A DNA stretch of 64,000 bases from Syntrophobacterales bacterium (GTDB lineage Bacteria > Desulfobacterota > Desulfobaccia > Desulfobaccales > 0-14-0-80-60-11), in the NCBI GenBank assembly GCA_023512475.1, contig JAILZL010000003.1:1-64000 (forward strand), given 5' to 3'. The position numbers were made by a program, and so were the translations under genes. The notes beneath the pieces are model-generated. The model had not been told where the DNA came from, did not search any database, and was given only the letters and a program-made list of their open reading frames with translations. Shown in pieces: positions 8,791 through 17,827 of this stretch (positions are counted from its first letter, which is position 1; every line of letters starts with the position of its first letter).

Positions 8791-9861
8791 TCAGGTCACC
8801 GGGGTCAGGGCCTCCCCCACCATGATGCAGTTTTTCCCCCGGTTCTTGCCCCGGAACATGGCCCGGTCGGCAATGCGCAACAGGGTCTCCTTGTCCTGGG
8901 CGTCCTGGGGCAGGGTGGCGATGCCATAACTGGCCGTCAGCGTCAGATTGATGCCCTCTTCTTGCAAAAAGTGGGCCCGGTTCAGGGTCTGCCGCAGACG
9001 GCGCACCAGCTCCAGGGCCGCCTCCTGGCCCAGCCCGGGGAGGAGGATGATGAACTCATCCCCGCCGTAGCGGATGAGGCTGTCTTCCGGGCCCAGGACC
9101 GAGGCCAGCACCCGGGCCACCTCCGTGAGCACCTTGCTCCCCGCCAGATGGCCGTGGGTGTCCACAATGCCTTTGAAATTGTCCAGATCCAGGAACACCA
9201 GAGAGAGCTCCCGGCCTTTGGCCACCAGATCCTCTAAGTAGCGGTCCAGCTTGACCGCCAGATAGCGGGTATTGTAAAAGCCGGTGACTTCGTCGATAAA
9301 AGTGCGGGCCTGGAGTTTTTGCAGGTTGTAGACATTGTCCACCGCAATGGCCACGTAATCCGCCAGGATGTTCAAAAGCGGCAGGTAGCGGGCGGTGAAC
9401 ACGTCTTCATCCTCCACGTTCACCACCTCAAACACCCCGATGACCTGGTGGCGGACCACCAGGGGCAGGGCGATGATGGAGCGGGTGACAAAGCCGGTGA
9501 CCTCGTCCACCCGGGGGCAGAAGCGGGGATCTTTGGGGGCGTCGGGGATGAAGATGGGCCGGCCGCTTAAGGCCACGGTGCCGGCAATGCCCTCCCCCAG
9601 CTTCAGGCGCAGGTGCTTCAGGGGTTCCGGATCCACTCCCACGGTCACTGCAAAATAGAGCTCCAGGGTTTTTTGATTTAAAAGCAGCAGCGACCAGTTG
9701 CGGGCGGGAATGAGCTGGGAGATGCGCTGCAGGACCTGGGTGAGGAGGGTCTCCATGTCGCAGACGCCCATGAGGGCCTTGGAGAACTCCAGGCAGGCCA
9801 GGATGCGCTCCAGGGCGCCCGTGTCCTCCTCATCCTTGAGAAAGCGGCGGATCTCGGCCAT
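8791..9861 (-). CDS. GAF-GGDEF diguanylate cyclase
   Basis: ATG 9861 is preceded by AAGGAGG at good spacing. A GTG at 9945, which overlaps the hdrA stop, is possible but less likely. The 356-aa protein has an N-terminal GAF domain (about 20-180) and a C-terminal GGDEF domain with an intact YGGDEF active site (266-270). It should make cyclic di-GMP. The RxxD inhibitory site normally just upstream of GGDEF is not visible; the sequence there reads GPED. It has no membrane segment. Its position directly after hdrA suggests co-transcription with the redox genes. Confidence 0.88.
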   Translation of the reverse strand: MAEIRRFLKDEEDTGALERILACLEFSKALMGVCDMETLLTQVLQRISQLIPARNWSLLLLNQKTLELYFAVTVGVDPEPLKHLRLKLGEGIAGTVALSGRPIFIPDAPKDPRFCPRVDEVTGFVTRSIIALPLVVRHQVIGVFEVVNVEDEDVFTARYLPLLNILADYVAIAVDNVYNLQKLQARTFIDEVTGFYNTRYLAVKLDRYLEDLVAKGRELSLVFLDLDNFKGIVDTHGHLAGSKVLTEVARVLASVLGPEDSLIRYGGDEFIILLPGLGQEAALELVRRLRQTLNRAHFLQEEGINLTLTASYGIATLPQDAQDKETLLRIADRAMFRGKNRGKNCIMVGEALTPVT

Positions 9862-9941
9862 GGCCGTGGCCTCCTTGCCGGCATTGTAAAGGAGCCGGCC
9901 CCGGCCTGACAAGTCCGGAAGGCCGTCTCCGGGGCGGCGTT

Positions 9942-12900
9942 TCACTCCACGGCGGCGGCGATCTCCGCCAGGATCTCCTCGTCAGTGGCGTGATGGAAGG
10001 TGATGGCCTTGTAGGGGCATTCCGCCGGACAGATGCCGCAGCCCTGGCAACGGGCCGGATCGATGTAAGCCTTGTTGCCGGCGGGTTCGACGATCGGCAC
10101 CTGAAAGGGACAGACCCGGACACAGGTGAGGCATTCGGCGCAGCGGGCCGTGATGACCTGGGCCACCGGCCCGCCCACCCACTGGCATTCCTGGGCCAGC
10201 AGGGTGAGGGCCCGGGAGGCCGCGCCCCGGGCCTGGGTGATGATCTCCTCGGCAAACTTGGGCCCGTGGGCCAGACCGCAGAGGAAAAAGCCGGCGGTGG
10301 CGAACTCCAGAGGCCGAAGCTTCTGGTGGGCCTCCAGCAGGAAACCGTCGCCATCATAGGGGAGCTTCAAGAGCTGGGCCACCTCCCGGGTGCCGGGGTG
10401 GGGCCTCAGGGCGGCGGAAAGCACCAGCCAGTTTGCGGCCAGGGTCCGGGTGTCCCGGAGCTGGGCGTCCCACACCGTGACCGCCACCCCCTCGCCCGCG
10501 GCGGTCACCTGGGGGGGCTTCTCCGGGGTGAAGCGCACGAAGCGCACCCCCGCCTCCCGGGCCTGGCGGTAATAGAGTTCCCGGAACCCGAAGGTGCGCA
10601 TATCCCGGTAGAGGATGACGATCCGGGCCCGGGGCCGGAGCTTTTTGAGGGCCAGGGCGTTTTTCACCGCCTCGCTGCAGCACACCCGGCTGCAGTACGG
10701 GTGGGCCGGCTCCCGGGAACCCACGCACTGGATCATGACCACCGTGGGGGCGGCCGGCAGGGCTGCGGGGCTGTGGGCCAGCATCTCCCCCAGCCCAAGC
10801 TGGGTGAGGACCCGGGGGTGGCGGCCATGGAGGTATTCCGTGGGCTCATACGGCGCGCCGCCGGTGGCGATGACCGCGGTCCCGAAGCGGAGCTCCTCGG
10901 TGCCGCCGGGGGTTTCCACCCGGGCGAGGAAGTTGCCGGCCTGACCCTGGACCCGGGCCAGCCGCGCCGAAAGCAGCACCCGGATCCCGGGGTGCTCCTG
11001 GACCCGACCGGCCAGAGCCGCGAGGTAGCCCACCAGATCCCAGCCCTCCAGGGTGGTCCGGAACCGGGGCATAAGCCCGCCCAGACGGTCCTCCTGCTCC
11101 ACCAGCACCACCGGCAGGCCGGCCTCCGCCAGGGTGAGGGCCGCGGTAAGCCCCGCCAGTCCGCCGCCCACCACCAGGGCCTGCCGGGTAATCGCCGCCG
11201 GGGTTTCCGTCAGGGGGGCCTGACGGGCCACCCGGGCCACCGCCATGCGCACCAGGTCCATGGCCTTGGCGGTGGCCGCCTCCGGCTGGCGTAAGTGCAC
11301 CCAGGAGTCCTGATTGCGGATATTGGCCAGGTAAAACAGATATTTGTTCAAGCCGGCACCCCGGAGGGTCTCCTGGAACAGGGGCTCATGGGTGCGAGGG
11401 CTGCAGGCGGCCACCACCACCCGGTTGAGGTTCTCCCGCCGGATGATCTCCTGCATGTGGCTGAGGGTCTCATTGGAGCACATAAACAGGCTGTCTTCGG
11501 CGTACACCACCCCCGGCAGGGTGCGGGCGTATTCCGCCACCCGGGCCACCTCCACCACCCCGGCGATATTGATGCCGCAATGGCAGACAAAGACCCCGAT
11601 GCGGGGGGCCTCGCCGGTTACCAGCCGCTCCGGGGGGTATTGCGGCCGTCGGGCCAGACTGCCCCGGGCCGGCGCCAGCAGCATGGCGGCGTGGGCCGCA
11701 GCGGCGGAGGCCTGGCTCACCGTCTCCGGAATGTCCTTGGGCCCCTGAAAGACCCCGCAGACAAAAATCCCCGGCCGCGAGGTGGCCACCGCCTCCAGCC
11801 CCTGGCCCACGGAGAAGCCCCAGCGGTTGGTGCGGATGCCGGCGGTCTCGGCCAGTTGCCGCACCTCGGCGGGGAGGTCAAAGCCGGTGGCCAGCACCGC
11901 CAGGTCAAAGACCTCCTCCTGCAGCTCTCCGGCTTCATCCAGGAAGGTGATCTCCAGATCATGGGTGCGGGGGTCTTCGGTGATGCGGGAGATATGGGAG
12001 CGCACAAAGCGCACCCCCGCCTGCTCGGCCCAGGCGCAGTAATTGTCAAACCCCTTCCCCTGGGCCCTCAGGTCAATGTAGAAGAGGGTGGGCTCCAGCT
12101 CCCGGTCGTGCTCCTTGGCGATGAGGGCCTGCTTCACCGCAAACATGCAGCAGGCGGCGGAGCAGAACTCCCGGCCGACGGCCGCGTCCCGGGAGCCCAC
12201 ACAGTGCAGCCAGGCCACCTTGCGGGGGTGGCGGCCGTTGCTGGGCCGCCGTAGCTCCCCAGCGGTGGGCCCGGTGGCGGACAGGAGCCGCTCGAACTGC
12301 AGCGCGGTCAGCACATTGGGATAGCGCCCCCAGCCCAGTTCCGGCTTGAGGCGGGCGTCCACCGGCCGGAAGCCCGGGGCCAGGATGATGGCCCCCACCT
12401 CCAGGCGCCGCTCCCGGTCCGGCTCCGTCAGGTCAATGGCCTGAGTGGGACAGAACCGCTCACAGGCCCGGCACACCCCTCTCAGGAAATAGAGGCAGTG
12501 ATCCTTGTCAATGCAATACTTCAACGGCACGGCCTGGGGGTAGCGGAGATAGGCGGCCTTGCGGTAGCCCAGGCCCTCGTTGAAAGGATCCGGCACCCGC
12601 TTGGGGCATTTCTCGGCGCAGATGCCGCAGGCGATGCACTTCTCCAGACTGACACAGCGGGCCGGCTCCACCAGGTGCACCCGGAAATTGCCGGCCTCGC
12701 CGGCGATATCCACCACCCGGGCCGGCGCGATGATCTCGATATTCAGATGGCGGCCCGCCTCCGCCAGTTTGGGGGACAGGATGCAGGTGGAGCAGTCGTT
12801 GGTGGGAAAGGTCTTGTCCAACTGGGACATGACCCCGCCCAGGGCCGGCTCCTTGTCGGCCAGATAGACGAAAAAGCCGCTGTCGGCCAAATCCAGGGCG

Positions 12901-13001
12901 GCCTGCAGGCCGGCGATGCCGCCTCCCACCACCAGAACGGCGCCCACGGGCGCCGCCTCGGTCTCAGGCCTGGCCGTCTTTTCTGTCAGACCTTCCGCCA
13001 T
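9942..13001 (-). CDS. Double-module HdrA-like flavin/iron-sulfur protein
   Basis: At 1019 residues this is two HdrA-type modules in one chain. Module 1 has a dinucleotide-binding GGGIAG at 26-31, an inserted ferredoxin with CIACGICAEKCP (122-132) and a second Cys group (CRACERFC, 177-184), and CSAACC near 280. The middle has the HdrA N-terminal signature CHCG (473-476). Module 2 has GGGLAG at 612-617 without a ferredoxin insertion, then YCSRVCCSEA. Two C-terminal 4Fe-4S motifs follow (CAECLTCVRVCP and CQGCGICPAECP). HdrA proteins hold the bifurcating or relay FAD of heterodisulfide-reductase-like complexes. HdrC and HdrB are encoded upstream. The electron donor subunit is not in the window. 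Confidence 0.88.
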   Translation of the reverse strand: MAEGLTEKTARPETEAAPVGAVLVVGGGIAGLQAALDLADSGFFVYLADKEPALGGVMSQLDKTFPTNDCSTCILSPKLAEAGRHLNIEIIAPARVVDIAGEAGNFRVHLVEPARCVSLEKCIACGICAEKCPKRVPDPFNEGLGYRKAAYLRYPQAVPLKYCIDKDHCLYFLRGVCRACERFCPTQAIDLTEPDRERRLEVGAIILAPGFRPVDARLKPELGWGRYPNVLTALQFERLLSATGPTAGELRRPSNGRHPRKVAWLHCVGSRDAAVGREFCSAACCMFAVKQALIAKEHDRELEPTLFYIDLRAQGKGFDNYCAWAEQAGVRFVRSHISRITEDPRTHDLEITFLDEAGELQEEVFDLAVLATGFDLPAEVRQLAETAGIRTNRWGFSVGQGLEAVATSRPGIFVCGVFQGPKDIPETVSQASAAAAHAAMLLAPARGSLARRPQYPPERLVTGEAPRIGVFVCHCGINIAGVVEVARVAEYARTLPGVVYAEDSLFMCSNETLSHMQEIIRRENLNRVVVAACSPRTHEPLFQETLRGAGLNKYLFYLANIRNQDSWVHLRQPEAATAKAMDLVRMAVARVARQAPLTETPAAITRQALVVGGGLAGLTAALTLAEAGLPVVLVEQEDRLGGLMPRFRTTLEGWDLVGYLAALAGRVQEHPGIRVLLSARLARVQGQAGNFLARVETPGGTEELRFGTAVIATGGAPYEPTEYLHGRHPRVLTQLGLGEMLAHSPAALPAAPTVVMIQCVGSREPAHPYCSRVCCSEAVKNALALKKLRPRARIVILYRDMRTFGFRELYYRQAREAGVRFVRFTPEKPPQVTAAGEGVAVTVWDAQLRDTRTLAANWLVLSAALRPHPGTREVAQLLKLPYDGDGFLLEAHQKLRPLEFATAGFFLCGLAHGPKFAEEIITQARGAASRALTLLAQECQWVGGPVAQVITARCAECLTCVRVCPFQVPIVEPAGNKAYIDPARCQGCGICPAECPYKAITFHHATDEEILAEIAAAVE

Positions 13002-13258
13002 AGGGCTATCGTTACCGGGCAGCCGCCCTCGGCGGCCGGGCCCGGATTTTTCCTGTAGTGAAAACGTGTTGCTCAGGAAGGGGACTCAGTGGCCCCCCTT
13101 GGAACTTCCCTCTCCTGCCAGGATGGGTCCATCAAGGCGCAAGGCGTGCCAGCCCGCCAAAAACCCCGGAGGGGCGGCTGAGGAAGCCTCTTCCCCCCAG
13201 GCAGTTGTGGCAGCGACCTCAAACCCGCGTCGCCATCTCCGCTCCGCAGCTTCCCGCC

Positions 13259-14089
13259 TCACAGCAAACCCTTGGCCGTGAGCAGCGGCCGGGGATCCAC
13301 CAAGTGGCGGGCCAGCCACTGAGGCACCTCCGGATGCCCCAGGGCCAGGGCGATGAGCTCAGTGAAGTACAGGATGGGCAGATCGTACGCCTGCCCGGCC
13401 TGCCGGGAGATGCGGGCCTGGGGCAGATCCAGGTTGGCCTGGCACATCTGGCAGGAGACCACGAGGCACTCGGCCCCGGCTCTCAACGCCCGGTCATAAA
13501 GCCGCCGCACCAGCCGGTCAATGAGATCCGGCCGGGCCACCGCCAGCCCGGCGCCGCAGCAGTCGGTCTTGAAGGACCAGTCCAGGGGTGTGGCCCCCAA
13601 CACCGCCAGGAGCTTTTCCATATTGCCCGGATTCTCAGGGCTGGCCGCGTCGGTGATGGCGGGGGGCCGGTTCACCAGGCAGCCGTAATAGCACACCGCC
13701 TGGAGGCCGGTCAGGGGCCGGACGAGACGGTGGGTGATGAGCCGCAGGAAAGCGGGCTGGGTGAGGAGATCCAGCAGATCCCACACCCTGAGGGTCACGG
13801 CCTCGCCCCGGGCCGCCAGGGCCTTGGCCCCGGCCTTGAGGCGGTTGAAGCACAGGGCGCAGGGCGCCACCACATCCAGGCCAATCCTTTGGGCCAGCCT
13901 GAGGTTGCGCAGCGGCAAGGCCCGGGCGGCCTGCTCATCCAGGCTGTGGGCGGCGCTGGCCCCGCAGCAGTTCCAGTCCGGCAGCTCCGCCAGGGTGAGC
14001 CCCAGCAGTTCCGCCACCCCGGCGATGGAGGCGGCATAATCGCTGGCGGTTCCCTCCAGGGAGCATCCGGGATAATACGACAGCTTCAT
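13259..14089 (-). CDS. HdrB-like subunit (CCG-domain protein)
   Basis: This 276-aa cytoplasmic protein has two cysteine-rich CCG-type domains. The first has YYPGCSLEGTA and WNCCGASAAHS, the second CYYGCLVNRP, DCCGAGLA and CQMCQ. In heterodisulfide reductases these hold noncubane 4Fe-4S clusters that cleave a disulfide. It lies between hdrC and hdrA. The 257-nt gap before hdrA contains no convincing gene. The physiological substrate in this organism is unknown; CoM-S-S-CoB itself is not expected outside methanogens. Confidence 0.88.
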   Translation of the reverse strand: MKLSYYPGCSLEGTASDYAASIAGVAELLGLTLAELPDWNCCGASAAHSLDEQAARALPLRNLRLAQRIGLDVVAPCALCFNRLKAGAKALAARGEAVTLRVWDLLDLLTQPAFLRLITHRLVRPLTGLQAVCYYGCLVNRPPAITDAASPENPGNMEKLLAVLGATPLDWSFKTDCCGAGLAVARPDLIDRLVRRLYDRALRAGAECLVVSCQMCQANLDLPQARISRQAGQAYDLPILYFTELIALALGHPEVPQWLARHLVDPRPLLTAKGLL

Positions 14090-14150
14090 GGCTACATCCG
14101 TCTCGTCCGGGGTCTCCCCCGGTATCGCCAGGGGGCGGAGCCGGGTTCCC

Positions 14151-14714
14151 TCACCAGCGGCGTAAAATTGCCGCCACCTCCCCGGCGCCGGTAAGGCGCT
14201 TGGGGGGAGCCAGCCTGAGTCGCCGCCGCCGCAGAAGCTCCAGGGCGGTGGCCACTTCCCCCGCCGCGGCGCTGCGGCGAAGCTTCTTCAGCCAGCGGCC
14301 GCCCTTCAGGGCATACAGAGCCATGACCAGGGGCTCGGAGAGGCGGCCGCCGCCCCATTTCACCGCACTCAGGAAGGCGCGGTGGAAATCCCGCACCTCG
14401 GGCTCGGGCACGGCCAGCCCCCGGGCCACGGCCTGTTCCTTCAGCCAGTCCATCACCCCGGCGATGTCGATGCCATTGGGGCAGCGGGTGGTGCAGGTCT
14501 CGCAGGAGGAGCACACCCAGATGGTGCGGCAGCCCAGAAGGTCCGCCTCCCGCCCCGCCAGGGCCAGGCGGATGACCTGATCCGGCGGCAGATCCATGGC
14601 AAAGACCAAGGGGCAGCCGTTGCTGCACTTGCGGCACTGGTAGCAGGCATCCACCGCCAAACCGGCGGTGGCCAGAGCTGCGGCCAGGTCCTCTGTAAAG
14701 TCACTCGGAGGCAT
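14151..14714 (-). CDS. HdrC-like 4Fe-4S subunit
   Basis: This 187-aa soluble protein has two classic 4Fe-4S motifs, CYQCRKCSNGCP and CSSCETCTTRCP, in the first 90 residues and a helical C-terminus. HdrC passes electrons from HdrA to HdrB. It is the first gene of the hdrCBA set. An AT-rich promoter region and a short GGGGG/CCCCC hairpin (14724-14738) lie just upstream of its ATG. No clear Shine-Dalgarno sequence is visible. Confidence 0.88.
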   Translation of the reverse strand: MPPSDFTEDLAAALATAGLAVDACYQCRKCSNGCPLVFAMDLPPDQVIRLALAGREADLLGCRTIWVCSSCETCTTRCPNGIDIAGVMDWLKEQAVARGLAVPEPEVRDFHRAFLSAVKWGGGRLSEPLVMALYALKGGRWLKKLRRSAAAGEVATALELLRRRRLRLAPPKRLTGAGEVAAILRRW

Positions 14715-14738
14715 AGTGAGCTTGGGGGAAGCGCCCCC

Positions 14739-14800
14739 TTTATTCTAATTCTACTAAAACAGTATATATTATTTTGAATATTAAGATAAGGCTTTATTTC
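14739..14800 (-). promoter_or_regulatory. AT-rich promoter region of hdrCBA
   Basis: This is a sharply AT-rich island (TATATATT-type stretches) in an otherwise GC-rich window, placed just upstream of hdrC and downstream of the preceding operon. I cannot choose a single -10/-35 pair with confidence. Confidence 0.45.
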
Positions 14801-14821
14801 CACCGGTAAAGGGGGCCCGGG

Positions 14822-14843
14822 GAGAAAGCGCTCCTCAGAGCGC
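14822..14843 (-). terminator. Terminator-like hairpin after the PHP gene
   Basis: On the minus strand the stem is GCGCTC, loop TGAG, stem GAGCGC, then TTTCTCC. It lies 32 nt after the PHP stop and before the hdrC promoter. The U-run is short. Confidence 0.5.
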
Positions 14844-14874
14844 CGGGCGGGGAGAAAGGTTTCGGGTCTCAGGC

Positions 14875-15744
14875 TCAGCCCGGGGCGGCCCGGAGGGCGG
14901 CCCGCCTGGCTTTCAGGCCAGCCACCAGGTCGTAGGTGAGCTTGGCCTGAATGCTCACCCGGCCCAGCTCCACCTCCGGCTTGTTGTCGCCGTGAAAGTC
15001 CGAGCCGCCGCTCACCGCCAGGTTGAGTTCCCGGGCCAGGGCGAGGTAGAGGGCCTCCTGTTCCGGGGTATGTTCCGGATAGTAGCATTCCACTCCGGCC
15101 AGCCCCAGCCCGGCCAGCTCTGCGAGGACGGAGCGCAATTCCCCCGGGTCGGCGGGATGAAGGGTGAAGGGGTGGGCCAGGACCGCCACGCCCCCGGCCT
15201 CCCGGATCATGGCGATGGCCTCCGCCGGCGGGAAGCGGAACTTGCTCACATAGGCCTTCCCGTCATTGCCCAGGTAAACATCGAAGGCCTCCTGGATGCT
15301 GGCCACATAGCCCGCCTCCCACAGAGCCCGGGCGATGTGGGGCCGGCCCACCTGGCCGCCGCCGCTCACCGCCTCCACCTGGGCCAGAGTCAGGGGGATC
15401 CCCAGGGCATTGAGCTTGGCGATGATCTGGGGATTACGGTCCGCTCGGGCCTGCTGCAGCACCGCCAGGCGCTGGGCCAGCAGGGGGCTGTGCCAGTCCA
15501 GGAAATACCCCAGGATGTGCATGGAGCCCCGGGGGTGCCGGGCGCTGATCTCCACCCCGGGGATGATCTCCAGTCCCAGCTCGGCCCCGGCGGCCACCGC
15601 CTCCGCCAGCCCGGCGATGGTGTCGTGGTCGGTGAGGGCCAGGGCTGTCAGACCCCGGGCCTTGGCCAGACGCACCACCTCCCGGGGCGGCAGGGAGCCG
15701 TCCGAGGCGGTGCTGTGGGTATGCAGATCCACCAACTGGGGCAT
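14875..15744 (-). CDS. PHP-domain phosphoesterase (TrpH/YciV-like)
   Basis: Start ATG 15744 gives MPQLVDLHTHS. The PHP metal-binding motifs are HTHS near the N-terminus, LTDHDT, GVEIS, LAHPF and a late GSDFHG. The family includes the 3',5'-nucleotide bisphosphate phosphatase and 5'-3' exonuclease RNase AM. The product is cytoplasmic, about 289 aa, with the usual inserted domain. It follows the unknown 15753-16313 gene by 8 nt. Confidence 0.85.
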   Translation of the reverse strand: MPQLVDLHTHSTASDGSLPPREVVRLAKARGLTALALTDHDTIAGLAEAVAAGAELGLEIIPGVEISARHPRGSMHILGYFLDWHSPLLAQRLAVLQQARADRNPQIIAKLNALGIPLTLAQVEAVSGGGQVGRPHIARALWEAGYVASIQEAFDVYLGNDGKAYVSKFRFPPAEAIAMIREAGGVAVLAHPFTLHPADPGELRSVLAELAGLGLAGVECYYPEHTPEQEALYLALARELNLAVSGGSDFHGDNKPEVELGRVSIQAKLTYDLVAGLKARRAALRAAPG

Positions 15745-15752
15745 CCTGACGG

Positions 15753-16313
15753 CTAGGCCGGCTGCTGGGTCAGGGACAGGAGGCAGCCGCGCCAAAAATA
15801 GGCCAGCTTCTCGGACATGGGGGCCATGAGGGCCTCGGTCTGGGAGGCGTCCTCCAGGGGAGTCTGAAAGAGGTGCCCCAAAAAGGCGGTGAGGGTGCGG
15901 GCGAAGCTCTTGTCCTGACGCTGGAAATCCTCCAGGAAGCCCTGGCGGTACTCCTGATAGCGCTCGTTGAGGGTGTCCTGCACCTGGTGGAACCGGGCCT
16001 TCAGCTCCTCCTGGTCCGCCGCCTGGGAGTGTTTATAGATGATCTCCCGGAAAATGTACTCGATCATGGCGTCGTGGAAGCGGTTCAGGGGCGGAGTGGC
16101 CGCCTCCAGATCGCCCTGCCGGGAGGTGAGGTAGACCTCGGTGACGAAAAACATGGCGAAGATGAGGGCCTCCAGAATCTTCACCGGCCGCCGTCCCAGC
16201 CCCTGCTCCTTGAGGAGCCGGCCCAGGTCGCCCACCACTCCCAGGGACAAGGTTTTCAGCAGTTCCGTTTCGGCCATCTCCCGGCCGGTGGGCACTTCCC
16301 CTGTGCTGCTCAT
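15753..16313 (-). CDS. Hypothetical helical protein
   Basis: I do not recognise this 186-aa protein. It is predicted mostly helical, with one moderately hydrophobic stretch (VKILEALIFAMFFVTEVYL, about 44-62) and a charged middle (DQEELKARFHQVQDTLNERY) that could be coiled coil. There is no signal peptide. AAGGAGG precedes the ATG at good spacing, so it is probably a real gene. It is transcribed between pdxJ and the PHP gene. Confidence 0.7.
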   Translation of the reverse strand: MSSTGEVPTGREMAETELLKTLSLGVVGDLGRLLKEQGLGRRPVKILEALIFAMFFVTEVYLTSRQGDLEAATPPLNRFHDAMIEYIFREIIYKHSQAADQEELKARFHQVQDTLNERYQEYRQGFLEDFQRQDKSFARTLTAFLGHLFQTPLEDASQTEALMAPMSEKLAYFWRGCLLSLTQQPA

Positions 16314-16365
16314 GCGTCCTCCTTCTTGGGTGCCCGGCGGGGCCGGGCGGCAAAAATAAGACCGG

Positions 16366-16399
16366 GGCAGAGGGGCCCCGGGGTGGTGGCCCCTCTGCC
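16366..16399. repeat. Perfect 12-bp inverted repeat
   Basis: GGCAGAGGGGCC pairs exactly with GGCCCCTCTGCC across a 10-nt loop, in the 233-nt gap between pdxJ and the unknown gene. There is no U-run. The 16-mer CCGGGGCAGAGGGGCC at its left edge recurs exactly at 52109-52124, and related copies occur in other gaps, so it may be a dispersed REP-like element as well as a hairpin. Confidence 0.6.
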
Positions 16400-16546
16400 G
16401 GATCAGGGCCTGGGCCGGGAAGAAGGGGAGAGGGGCGGGCCTTCCGCCGTCCCGTCCTCCCCGGGTGCCACCGCCTCACCCGGGCGGCGGGCCTTCCCAC
16501 CCTCTACGGAGCGGCAGCTCCGCGGAAAAGGAGGGACCCGGGCGCC

Positions 16547-17263
16547 TCAGCCCGAGATCAGGGCCAGCATCTCCCGCACCGCCCGCTCCATGCCCACCAG
16601 CACCGCCCGGCTGATGATGCTGTGGCCGATGGAAAACTCCTCAAACTCCGGGCGGCCCCGGAAGGGCAGGATGTTGACATAGTTGAGGCCGTGGCCGCAT
16701 TTGACCCTCAGACCCTGGCTGCGGGCATGGCGGGCGGCGTCCAGGAGCTGTTCAAACAGCCTGAGGGCCTCGGCTTCGGTGTCGGCCTCGGCATAGGTGC
16801 CGGTGTGCAGCTCCACCCAGGTGGCCCCCACGTCTCTGGCGGCATTCAGCTGGGCATAATCGGCGTCCACAAAGAGGCTGACGGTGAGCCCGGCGGCCTG
16901 CAGACGCAAGAGGTACTCCCGGAGAAAATCCTTCTGGCCCACCACGTCCAGACCGCCCTCGGTGGTGAGCTCCTGGCGTTTCTCGGGCACCAGGGTCACC
17001 AGATCGGGGCGGACCTCGGAAGCAATGCGGAGCATCTCCTCGGTGGCGGCCATCTCCAGATTGAGGCGGGTCTTCACCGTCTGGCGCAGGAGCCGGAGGT
17101 CCCGGTCCTGAATGTGCCGGCGGTCCTCCCGGAGATGCACGATGATGCCGTGGGCCCCGGCCAGCTCCGCCAGGGCGGCGGCCGTCACCGGATCCGGCTC
17201 CTTCCCCAGGCGGGCCTGCCGGAGGGTGGCCACGTGATCCACATTCACTTCCAACTTCGCCAC
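16547..17263 (-). CDS. pdxJ: Pyridoxine 5'-phosphate synthase
   Basis: PdxJ condenses 1-deoxyxylulose 5-phosphate with 3-amino-2-oxopropyl phosphate to form pyridoxine 5'-phosphate (vitamin B6). The 238-aa TIM-barrel protein has the family N-terminus [28 protein letters not shown], and a late [10 protein letters not shown] phosphate-binding segment. The start is GTG 17263 with GGAGG upstream. It follows ybeY by 87 nt. Confidence 0.95.
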   Translation of the reverse strand: MAKLEVNVDHVATLRQARLGKEPDPVTAAALAELAGAHGIIVHLREDRRHIQDRDLRLLRQTVKTRLNLEMAATEEMLRIASEVRPDLVTLVPEKRQELTTEGGLDVVGQKDFLREYLLRLQAAGLTVSLFVDADYAQLNAARDVGATWVELHTGTYAEADTEAEALRLFEQLLDAARHARSQGLRVKCGHGLNYVNILPFRGRPEFEEFSIGHSIISRAVLVGMERAVREMLALISG

Positions 17264-17350
17264 GGGTGCGCCTCCTGTGCCATGGGAATGGGGGCAAAAA
17301 GGCTTTCAGGGAGCCGGGGACTTCGCTTCGGCCGCCTCCCACGGCAGGCC

Positions 17351-17827
17351 TCAGGAACCGGCCTCCCCGGCCGGGCGCCGCAGCACCTCCATGAGCTCCC
17401 AGGCCTTGGCCTCCATGGCCGCTTCCTCCCCCGGGGACTCATGGTCGTAGCCCAGCAAGTGTAATATACCGTGTATGAGATAAAAGTCGAGGAGTTCTTC
17501 CCAGGGCCAGCCCGCCTCCTCGGCCTCCCGGAGGGTGGTCTCCAGGGAGATGACCACCTCGCCCAGCATCGGGGGCGGGCCCCCGGAGGTTACCGGGGGC
17601 GCGTGTCCGGTCCCGGGCCCGTCCAGGGGAAAGGCGATGACATTGGTGGGTCCCCGGCGGCCGAAGGTGCGGCGGTTCAGGGCGGCCATGGCCCGGTCCG
17701 AGACCAGGGTGATGGAGAGCTCCGCCTCAGACCATCCCAAGGCGTTTAAGATCCTCCCGGCCTTTGTCCGCACCGTTTGCGGCTCGAGCCTGATCTTTCG
17801 CTGGCGGTTGTTTATCCAGATGGTCAT
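17351..17827 (-). CDS. ybeY: Endoribonuclease YbeY (rRNA maturation)
   Basis: This is a zinc-dependent endoribonuclease needed for 16S rRNA 3' maturation and ribosome quality control. The metal-binding motif HGILHLLGYDH is intact. At 158 residues it has the usual length. Its start lies 101 nt inside the 3' end of the upstream HD-hydrolase gene in another frame, a long but plausible overlap because the N-terminus MTIWINNRQRKI is family-like. Confidence 0.93.
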   Translation of the reverse strand: MTIWINNRQRKIRLEPQTVRTKAGRILNALGWSEAELSITLVSDRAMAALNRRTFGRRGPTNVIAFPLDGPGTGHAPPVTSGGPPPMLGEVVISLETTLREAEEAGWPWEELLDFYLIHGILHLLGYDHESPGEEAAMEAKAWELMEVLRRPAGEAGS

